From: Celoporthe dispersa
Taxonomy: Eukaryota; Ascomycota; Sordariomycetes; Diaporthales; Cryphonectriaceae
Length of the DNA stretch: 64,000 nucleotides
Direction of reading: 5' to 3'
Assembly (NCBI GenBank): GCA_016584495.1
Contig: WAID01000003.1
Coordinates: forward strand, 6,466,501 to 6,530,500
Position 1 is the first letter of the stretch. Every line of letters starts with the position of its first letter. Position numbers and translations under genes: made by a program. Positions 55,414-64,000 of this stretch are shown here, piece by piece. Under the pieces are notes generated by a model. That model had not been told where the DNA came from. It did not search any database and saw nothing but the letters and a program-made list of their open reading frames with translations.

Positions 55414-57633
55414 GATTCAGCGCAATTTTGTTGCCGTCCCGCCTCATACATGTCGTCCGCCTCTCTGTCTCTCTCTCTGCCTCTGACAGCATCGATGGCC
55501 GACGGGGACGGACAAGGACAGAGTCTTCTGTCCACCGCAACTGTAGACAGCCGATTGTCTCCTCGGTAGAACAAGTCAAAGCTATTCTTGGTCATTCTCC
55601 CTCGGGTTTCGTCATCCATACACAGCCAGGATCTCATGACCCTCTTCTTCATCATGCTCCTAGGGGTCAACGAAGCACGAAAAATAGAATTGTCGGTGGG
55701 GGTTCACGCCAGCTCGTATGGGCAAACCGCGTCTCCGAGGCTCATGGAAGACGGATTTTAAGCCCACTCCGTCCATCAGCCTCATCCGCTGTCACGCATT
55801 GCTGTCCAACCTTGCCAGGACAGGTAGAAGGGGGGGGGGGCAGAGACTACACGCGTAAGCCGCCAAGTAAGCGCGTGCGCAGCAATAATTAGGCGCATTT
55901 GCTTAAGCATGAGTGAGATGCAGGAAGTTCTGGGAAGCCTGGTCGAGGCATACTGGAAGAGGATGCAGTCATCCGGGGGTTGTTCATAGCGGGTGGCCGG
56001 CAGTGTTGGGTCCATGGTACGGATCGCTGACTTTGTTGACAACTCGTCCGGCAGATTGATCACCCACTAACGGTCACTGGAGTAGTTTGACCTTCAGTCA
56101 TCTGAGGACCTGGCACGACAGAGAACTTCCGCCATGTCACCAGGGCGAGATCAGCCTGAACTCTGATTGCCTAGCCTGGGGAGGGGGGGCCCTTGTATCT
56201 TCCCAACAGCGGTTGGTCAGGACCCCTCACGATGGTCCCCCCCGTGTTTCAGGTTTGGCTCCATCTTCTGACACAGCAAACAGTGCTCGTGCTGGCCAGA
56301 CTGTGAGGGAACAAGAAGAAAAAGAAGAAAGAAAAAAAAGAAAAAAAAAACCAGCGGTCGGCACGGGCGCAATCGATGTCGTCTTGGTCTCGAGAGACGT
56401 ACCCACCCGTGGCAACATGACGAGGGCTAGACGGTGGCTCGTGCAACTCTCGTGCCTCACGACGATATGAAGGATTGAAGTTTGATGTTTGGGAGATGAC
56501 TGTAGCCACTTTGCCTCTGACCGGGGGGCTATAATACCTGAGGTCTGGTACAGGCAAGATCCCTGGCGCATCCGATCCTGTCTGGAGAGGCGCTCGCGCT
56601 CGTGTCAGACACACACAAGACTCACGGGTGAGGACAGTTGGGTTTTGGACAAGCCACCATCTGGCCAGCCTGGACAGCAGAGTCAACAAAACCACGTCAT
56701 AACCGTGTGGCTGGGGAATGCTCTTGAGATTTGCCGTGTTTCGTTTCCAACCCTCCCCTCTTCCACCCCCCCGGTTGCCTTGGGGCCGGGGAGGGATGCC
56801 ATAGCGTGTGTGCCAGGTGGCCGGTGATGAAGCATGCACGGCAGTAGGCCGAGCTTGACCAAACCTAAACAAGGCGGTCAGGGCGGATCTGTTGGCTGGC
56901 ACAGTTCGGCTCCGGGTCTGAGGTGTCGTGTGGAGGAGGGGCCTGCCTCCGCCCACAGGACCTCAGGAGGAGGCTGAAGTTAGACGAGTATGGCTGGGTC
57001 TCGGGTCGACTGGAGGTGCAGAAGCCTAGACTGTGCTAAGCCCACCTGGCCCTGGCTGGCCATAGACGATACGTGGTCGGCCTGGGCCGTCGGTGGACGA
57101 AGAAAACGAACAGGTGAGCGTTGGGCAAGGTCAGGTCAGGTCAGATCCGGGCAGGGCGGGGGGGAGGCAAGGCGAGATCAGCTGAAGACGTGAGGCGATG
57201 GCAAGATCTGTCCTTCCTCCGTCTCCGGAAGGTGGAAACAGGCTGGGGCCACTGCGTCCTGCCGCTCGGGGCTGATGTGCTCGGGTTGAGTGTGTAACAT
57301 GTAGGATGTGATATCTGCTGGGCAACGTACAGTAGTAGACAGTAAGTAGGCGAGTGCCTCGGTAGAAGATCCCCGTGGAGGGCACACCGATCCCATCTCG
57401 AATCAGGCGTAGTACCGCAGATCTTGGTTGCGCTTTGGTCTACGGGTGTGTGGCCATGATCCTGGATCGGGGAAAGGTGGGCGTGCAGTAACAGGGAAAG
57501 AAGATGCTGGCTGGGGAGGGCGAGGAGAGAAGCAGTGGAGGAGGAGGAGAAAGAGGGGAGCAGGAGGCAGGAGGGGACGGTAGACCTCGGCTGGGCCTCA
57601 GGTTTGAAACTCAGTCCAGGACGATCAGCCATA

Positions 57634-57674
57634 GCACCATAGCACCACATAGCATAGTAGCAGTGCTATGGTGC
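57634..57674. repeat. 12-bp perfect inverted repeat, 17-bp spacer
   Basis: GCACCATAGCAC at 57634-57645 and its exact reverse complement GTGCTATGGTGC at 57663-57674. The intervening CATAGCATAGTAG partly repeats the same word, so the region can fold as a hairpin in DNA or RNA. Confidence 0.85.
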
Positions 57675-59423
57675 AGCCACCGAGGTCACACCCCTGCCCT
57701 GACTAAGAGGTTCGATCTTTCCTCTCCCTCCTGATCCACTTCTCGCCCTCCCTGCCTCCTTCCCTCTCTGCCTCTTCTCTTTCTTCTTCTCTCTGCTTAC
57801 CACTTCCTTCCTTTCTTTCTTTTTCTCCCCTCGGACCCGTCCCCCTTGGCCTGGCTCGATCTGAACAATGCGGTTCCGTGAGGCTGTCCTGTCGTAGTGC
57901 ACAGTAGCTTGCGTGTCTGCCTCTTCTTCCCACCGCCCAGACCCACCACGACTCTGCTGCGGTGGGGTCTCGAGGAGGCTCCGCCTCACTTGATTGGCTG
58001 AACCGGGCAGCCGTTTACCGCCGTGATCTTGCTAAAAATAGTTGGTTGTTTCGAATTGCCCGCGGTGCCACTCCAGAGGCTACTGTGTACCATGTCAGGC
58101 TACTGGCCTGGTTAGTACACAGTACCACCTGTATTGTACTGCGTACGAGGGGGGGGAGGCGAAGGAGAGCAGAGCCTGCTGCTGCGTGCGTCCACCGAGC
58201 GAGGTGATGAACCTCCCCCCAGCCTGTTAATTTCCCACCCGCCCCCGGCGTGTTCGAGGTCGGGGGAGGTCCCCTTCTCTTGTGCCTCTTCTCCCCCTCC
58301 CTCTTCCGTCATTACCACCCCAAGCTCTATGTTTGAAGAGGACATTCCTTCCTACTCGTGTTACAGCGGCCCGGTAATGAACCCATCGAAAGTGGGCATG
58401 GGCAGGACCGATTCAGGGCCCCAGGGCTCTGGGAAGAGAGATGGTTGAGCCCACAGGGAAGCCCGCCGATCTCATCTACAGATCGTGGGGCCCTTGCGCT
58501 GTGACTGAGTGCTACCATAGCGCCAAATTGTCATACGCAAGTATACACATACAATGGTACATTCCGTGGTACTATGGTAATTGCTACTACTATAGCATTA
58601 GTACTGTGTACTATGCACCAGCGCACCACGGCCCCTCCGTGCCGCAGGTCGACAAGTACGCAATAATAAGTCAGTTCCGCATCGGGCACGGCGAATTCGT
58701 CACCCTGGCAGTCGTCGTCCTTTTTTTTTCTTTCTCTTCCTTCTGCGGCGGAGGAGGAGGGGGGGTGGTGTTTTCGCCTTTGGGGGGTGCTCTATTTCTG
58801 GAGATTGATGGGCTCTGGCCCTACACACTCACGTTGCCACGCCTTGCCTCTTCCCACCCTCCCTCTTGTCTCATTGGCTGCTATCCGGACCCACCAGCCC
58901 TCCAGCCGCAACTTCCTGTCCCGGTTCTTGGTGTACCCCATTTATCTCGTCTCCGTAGTGGCTGGTTCGACCCTGGCACCACCAGAGCCTACCCTGGCTG
59001 TACCTGGTGACCCTGGTCAGCATCGCCTGGCACCTCCGCGCTTGTGAGGCACACTGGCGCCTGGACCCCCTGCAACCTGCAACTCATCCCTGGGGGTTAA
59101 TCCCTGCATCCCTGGTCCCCTGCTCCTCGCTCGCTCTCTGTTTCCCCCTCCGCCCTCCACTCTCGCACCCTCCCCCCTCGACTCTTGGCCTGTCTCTTAT
59201 TCGTCTTTTTTAGCCCTCGAGGCGTGCGCTAATCTTTTCCCGCTGACCCTGGGCCACTGCCAGCTCCACTGTCACTGGTATTGGCACTGGGCTTGTTCAC
59301 CTGGGTGCCGGGGGGGGGCTCTTCTTTTGGTCCCGTCTCGTCTCTCAACCGCCCACCTAACCTACCAACTACGACCACGCCTTCGCCTTTCCGCCTCTCG
59401 ATCCCGCCGTGAACCTGCTGGAT

Positions 59424-59465
59424 CACACACACACACTCTCTCTCTCTCACACACACATACACACG
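59424..59465. repeat. Compound (CA)n(CT)n(CA)n microsatellite
   Basis: CA run, CT run and second CA run in the pyrimidine-rich region upstream of the phosphatase gene. Confidence 0.88.
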
Positions 59466-60819
59466 CACGCCCTCTCTTTCTCCCCCTCTTCTCTTTCCCC
59501 TCCCAGGGACAACGAGGTCGAACCTTACAGACCGACTTCTTTGGCGGCTGTCGCTGGGTCCAGACTTGTACTCAACCTATCACAGCAGCAGGGCCTTTCA
59601 TCCTCCTTCTTCCTCTTTGCCGCTTCCGATCCCGCACAATACTTCATTCAGCCATCCTGGTCTAGCCACAAAGTCGCTATCCCAGGCCTCTCTCCTCCCT
59701 GATCGCTCATCTTCCTCCTTCACTGTCTGCTGCTGCCCATCGCTTCCCAGAGGGCCCACCGGAGGCACAGGCAACCTGACCCGATCTTACGGCCTCTTTT
59801 CGACTGCCCTTTTTTTTTCTTTTTTCTTTTCCTCCCTTCCTCCCTCCAATCTTCCCATACGAACGACTTGATCCTTCTGGCAATCCTGTACAGCTGCTCA
59901 AATTCACCGCTCCCTCCCCCCCCCTTCCCTGGAGTCAGAGAGGACAGACACCTGGACGCACAGAGGGACAAGAGACCCAGAGGGGCACTCGAGGACTGAA
60001 CGCCAGCCAGCCTGGAAGAGAGAAAGGGCCACCACCCGCTCGTCAACCCCCCAGAAACCGGCCTCACGATATTCGACCGACACGGCCCACTTCAGCAGTC
60101 GTTTCGTCTCATCTACGGTCTCTCTCACCTTCTCACCGTCATAACCATTACCCTCGGTGTTGTTGGTCTGGACATCAGGTCGATCATGTGTTGACATCAA
60201 GAGTCCTTCCTCCTGCCTCTAATTGTCCTGCTCCGCCGTTTCCCTCTTCCGCGCCGATAATACTTTTTCTTTCTCTCTTCATTCCTTCGATCCAGCCTGG
60301 CGGATTCCGTCAATCAGCAGATACGTACCTCAACAGATCCTTCCGCCCCCCTCACCGCGATATCGAGTGGACCATCGAACATCGTGGGACCAACCCACCT
60401 CCCCCCATATTCAATCCACCATAACTACCGCCGATTCCTTCTAGAAGACAAATTGGGCATTGCCGTGACGCAGGACAACCACACAATTCCCCCGACTTGG
60501 CCGCAACAGACGTCGACACCGCGCACACAGGATACAGCAGTGCTGTCCCGTTTCGCAGACAACGACCAACCTCTCTCTACCTTTTTACCTCTCTACCTCT
60601 AGTAATCCGCCGGCTTTTGCCCTCACCAAGCCGCCCTCATAGACAGAAGCTGCTCGCCCGCAGTCGTCTAGCCCGCGCCCGAAACAGTGTTGGCCTGGAG
60701 GTCTTGACCCGTCAGACCCGCAGCAGACGAGGGCTCAAACTCTGGAACCGACTCGCTCGACCCAGACCGGCCTCAGCAGCTCAAGCGCTGATCTCAGTAG
60801 TGGCACGTCATCCATAACC

Positions 60820-63275
60820 ATGTATACGACGACAGCGCGGAGGTTATACGAGGATCAAATACCCTCCTTCATGTCTGTCTTTGATCTGGACCAGGCGATG
60901 CAAGACCAAGACCAAGACACAGTCACGGTGGTGGATGCCAAGATGATGGATATCGAGCCAACATGCAGCCCAAAACTGGCGTCAGACCCCTCGGCACTCC
61001 TCCAGCCACCAGCGATCGCGCCGGACCACCAGCATCGCGAGAGTACGTCGACGCAGACCTCCGAGTCCGCGGGCTCGTCTCCCACGACGACGGTATCGTG
61101 CACCGACTCATCCTCGCTCTCAGATCCTTCTCCCTCCTCCTCTCCCGACTCCCCCGTCAACCTGGTACCCCTCAATGCGTATCCAGGCACCTCGTTTGGG
61201 GCCCTGCCGTCGATGGCGAGCCTGACCGTTTCAGAACCCACGCCCGGCCTGGTGCGTCCCATGACGTCTCCGGCGCCTCGGCGGAGAAACATGAAGGGCC
61301 TGTCCATCCAGCCCCCTTTTGTAGCCTCGGGTGCCTCCTCGACACAGGCATCGGAGCCCTCCTCACCGTCCTTCATCAAGCCAAAGATCCCGGCAATGAA
61401 GAGGAAGCCCAGCAACCTTAGCCTAAAGACGAACTCGGACGACCTGGCTGGCCGACCCGCCCTCGATGTCCCCCAGAGCCCGTCAGTGCCTGCGCTGGCA
61501 CAGAGAAGAGCCCTGAAACACTCTACATCTTCTCCGCACATGCTGTCCGGGCTCAAGTCCGCCACGTTCGGCCCAGCTGGCGGCATGGGCTTCCCCACCG
61601 TCTTCGAGCGCAACGAATCAGGCCTGTCGTCTTTCCTCAGGAGGGCCTCCAAGGCTCCTTCGTCGAGCGGCACAAACGATCCGATCATGGAGGAGGACTC
61701 ACCGATCCGGAGCCAGATGGCAAACCGCAGTGCCTTCGACATCGAGCCTTACCATGAAAAGGAGAGCAACGAGGACAAGAAGTCGCCCGGCTACCCCGAT
61801 GGGCCCATCGCGATCTATGGAGACAATGTCTACCTCTACCTGGAGCCCACGGCCGAGGAGGCGCGCAAGTTCGACGTCGTCATCAATGTGGCTCGGGAAG
61901 TCGCAAACCCTTTCGAGGGGCCAGCAGCGCCTCGGGACGAGCCCATGAAGGACCTGTCGCCCATCCCTGACACCGCCGTCACGGACGCGAGTTTCGCCAC
62001 GGCGTTCGAGTTTCAGCCCGACGACGCGACGCCTACAACCCCCAAGGCCATGTTCACCCCGAAGGAGCCCGAGTACATCCACATCCCATGGGACCACAAC
62101 TCCGACATTGGCACAGACCTAATGCACCTGTGCGAAGCGATCGAGAGAAAGACACTGGCAGGCAAGAAGGTTCTGGTCCACTGCCAACAAGGCGCCAGCC
62201 GCTCAGCCAGCTCTGATCATCGCCTACGGCCTGTACCAGAACCCCGAGATGAGCGTGAACGACGCATACTACGCGGCGCAGGCGAAGAGCAAGTGGATCA
62301 GCCCCAACATGCGGTTGATGTACTGCCTGCAGGACTTCCAGAAGGAGGTTGCGAAGAGGAAGCTGGCGCCCAACTCCGCGTACAAGCCGAGAAGTGGCCG
62401 GAGCCCATCTAAGCACCGGATGACACTCTCGGTCGACGCCATCGAGGTGCCCAAAGAACCACGAACAGCGCCCCTGCCTGATGAGGACGGGGTGATGAGG
62501 TCTAAGAGCCCCGAGCAGTCGCCGCTGCGCGCGGGGAAACTCGTCGCCGGATCAGCTTTCCATCTCCCCGGGCCCTTCTTCTGCCCCGTCTGCCTTCTCA
62601 TGGACACAGACGGAGGATGCGTCTGATCCGGGCCGGTTCGGCCGGTTCAACCATGCATCAATCTTCACGACCCCCTCACCAGTCGCGGAGAGCCCTGAAT
62701 ACGGGTTTCCAAAGTCGCTGTACCCATTCCCGAAGCCTCCACCGTCACCCGGCTTTGCGCCGTCCCTGTCGGCCGCTTTCCCCAAGCCCCCGCCGTCACC
62801 AGGTTTTGCGCCCTCGGATCCATTTGCTAAGCCCCCGCCATCCCCCGGGTTCGGTGCGCACCGGTTCGGCGGCCAGGGGACCTTTGGGTTCACCCCACTG
62901 CATTTCGGGTCTCTGTCTAGACGGGAAGGCGATGATGCGCCTGCTCCTAAACAACAACAGGTCCAGGCCGTCAGCACCAAGCCTGACGCTACCCCCCTGT
63001 TGTCACCCCGGGCCGAAACGATGACGAACAATCCGATTCACACCTCGTTTGCCGAGTTTACGGGAATGCGCTTCGTCGAGGTTCCTCCGACTCCCAGTGA
63101 CCAGTTCTTGCCCTCGCAGCAGGCACCAGCACAAGACCTCTTCTCTCCGCGGAAGTCAGAGTTTCCAAGAGACACATTCAGCTCCTTTGGGAGGCCCAGA
63201 CAGGTCAGCGACCCCCGGAGCCCACCTACCAAGGGTGAGGCACCCATCGTCAGGTCGATCGATGAGATGCTCTAG
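60820..63275 (+). CDS. Dual-specificity protein phosphatase (MAPK phosphatase, Msg5-like), frame broken twice
   Basis: Single exon; the first ATG gives MYTTTARRLYEDQIPSF, and a second Met at 60871 (MSVFDLDQ) is an alternative. The N-terminal 330 residues are Ser/Pro-rich with basic docking-like patches (KPKIPAMKRKPSNLSL). The phosphatase domain starts near YPDGPIAIYGDNVYLYLEPT, then FDVVINVAREV, EYIHIPWDHNSDI and the P-loop VLVHCQQGASRSA (HCxxGxxR; Cys nucleophile). It continues SLIIAYGLYQNP-like after a break, then KWISPNMRLMYCLQDFQKEV. Breaks: one extra base at about 62210-62216 right after the P-loop, and one extra G at 62533-62536. The C-terminal part then reads DASDPGRFGRFNHASIF, three FPKPPPSPGF-type repeats, and ends IVRSIDEML. 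Corrected length is 817 aa. Msg5-type enzymes inactivate MAP kinases in the cytosol and nucleus. Confidence 0.85.
62724..62852 (+). repeat. Three tandem KPPPSPGF protein repeats in the phosphatase tail
   Basis: In the third frame of this stretch the protein reads FPKPPPSPGFAPS, FPKPPPSPGFAPS and FAKPPPSPGFGAH. DNA copies differ at silent sites, so the repeats are selected as protein or moderately old. Confidence 0.8.
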
Positions 63276-64000
63276 TCCTCACACAGCCGATCCTGCATAT
63301 TACCTATTCTGTCTTGCACCCGACACAGCCGACAAAGCGGACAGGCTTATAATCACATGGTTGCATAGCATCAGCTGGCGTTTTGGCTCGGATCGAATTC
63401 ATGATCTAGAGAGCGCCCCAACACACAAAAAAAAACCTTTTCTCTTTTGGTCTTTTACTTTGTTCACAACTGGTTTCTTTTTTTTTTTCTCCCTCAACTC
63501 ATTCGCATTTATCACACGATCGCTTCGTGGCCCGCTCAGGGTCTCAAATATTTTCTAAATGGAATGTATAATCGGGGAGAGGAGGGGTGTTCACCTCTTA
63601 CTACTGGGTGCATGGGTCGGATCACCATTTGGGAACAAACTTGGGATAGCCACGGGCTATACCATGCCACAGCCTCGTTTAAAGGCGTTTTCTTTTTTCT
63701 TTTCCTTTTTTCTTTTTGTCTCTTTGTCTTTCCTTGTCGCAGGAAGTGGCGTATTACGGGACGAAAAGCTCATATTTTCTCTGGCTTTGGAGGGGCTCAT
63801 TTGTCATTGCAGGTTTGGATTCCCAGAACCAGCGAACGTGGAAGGAAGAGATCGCGAGGCCACGGCCCCGGTCACGACGTCGAAGGACAGAGGAGAGAAT
63901 GAGACTCTGGATATGAATGCACATGAGGGGGGAGAGAGGGAGAGCCAGAGCAGGAAATACCACTAAGGGTTGAGCGTGAGCTGTGTGGCGGCATATGAGA
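63276..64000. other. 3' region of the phosphatase gene
   Basis: About 725 bp with A, T and TTTTC runs, consistent with a 3' UTR and downstream spacer. No gene was recognised up to the window end. Confidence 0.55.

Larger units (their letters stand above)
53294..60819. other. Large gene-poor region upstream of the phosphatase gene
   Basis: About 7.5 kb. The right 1.7 kb (59.1-60.8 kb) is pyrimidine-rich and free of G runs, like a long 5' leader of the phosphatase gene. Weak candidates on the minus strand: 54103-53827 (MAYLSATPAVVPSS, then LASVIVCNMTSTF, needing one frame correction near 54021), 55413-54991 (140 aa, contains RACSTAQLGGPCSEYVITIK), and about 56063-55782 (INLPDELSTKSAIRTMD). None has a known domain, so I list them here rather than as genes. 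Palindromic ACTATGG words and a 12-bp inverted repeat occur near 57.6 and 58.6 kb. Confidence 0.45.

Noticed and set aside
56249..56956. 235-codon minus-strand open frame
   Set aside because: Low-complexity Phe/Ser end comes from an A-rich tract and the rest lacks any recognisable pattern.
1..64000. CRISPR arrays, integrated viruses, transposons or biosynthetic clusters
   Set aside because: No regularly spaced repeats, reverse transcriptase, transposase, terminal repeats, polyketide synthase or nonribosomal peptide synthetase motifs were seen on either strand.

Overview
The window is nuclear DNA of a filamentous ascomycete, most likely a Sordariomycete. Genes carry short introns (about 50-180 bp) with GTRNGT donors, CTGAC/CTAAC-like branch points and AG acceptors. 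Coding regions are GC-rich, and intergenic DNA is full of CT/GA and CA microsatellites and homopolymers. The proteins are typical of Pezizomycotina: a PKA catalytic subunit with glutamine tracts, a PAS kinase, a CorA-like membrane protein and a Myb-like protein. No bacterial operons, plasmid or phage genes, CRISPR arrays or convincing tRNA/rRNA genes were seen.

Layout. 1-5.1 kb: the 3' end of a histidine-phosphatase gene (TFIIIC tau55/Tfc7-like, +), an unresolved stretch with exon-like islands, and a Myb/SANT-like gene (+). 6.0-8.5 kb: CorA-like gene (-). 11.4-13.3 kb: PKA catalytic subunit (-). 16.8-18.0 kb: L-type lectin cargo receptor (-), divergent from TIM13 (+, 18.5 kb). 19.1-20.4 kb: NSRP1-like splicing regulator (-). 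20.7-21.7 kb: dienelactone hydrolase (-). 22.4-24.3 kb: mitochondrial DEAD-box helicase MRH4 (-). 25.5-29.1 kb: PAS-domain kinase (-). 34.4-36.5 kb: F-box/LRR protein with a C-terminal CaaX box (+). 37.5-41.0 kb: MIOS/Sea4 subunit of SEACAT/GATOR2 (-), divergent from EFG1 (+, 41.5 kb). 43.1-44.3 kb: dsRBD-like protein (+). 44.7-46.1 kb: tRNA 2'-phosphotransferase TPT1 (-). 47.2-51.3 kb: large Ser/Pro-rich coiled-coil protein (-). 52.6-53.3 kb: a small intron-containing orphan gene (-) pieced together here. 60.8-63.3 kb: MAPK-type dual-specificity phosphatase (+). Long gaps (8.5-11.4, 13.3-16.8, 29.1-34.4 and 53.3-60.8 kb) look like long leaders, promoters and 3' UTRs.

Functionally the window is rich in nutrient and stress signalling (PKA, PAS kinase, MIOS/SEACAT, Grr1-like F-box protein, MAPK phosphatase). 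It also holds mitochondrial and RNA housekeeping genes (TIM13, MRH4, EFG1, TPT1, NSRP1, Tfc7-like).

A striking cross-gene feature is that five otherwise well-conserved genes are broken by about eight small frame shifts, mostly in G, C or T runs. If each is corrected by one or two bases, every gene's exon total becomes a multiple of three and the conserved motifs become continuous. This points to residual indel errors in the sequence rather than five pseudogenes, though that cannot be proven from sequence alone.
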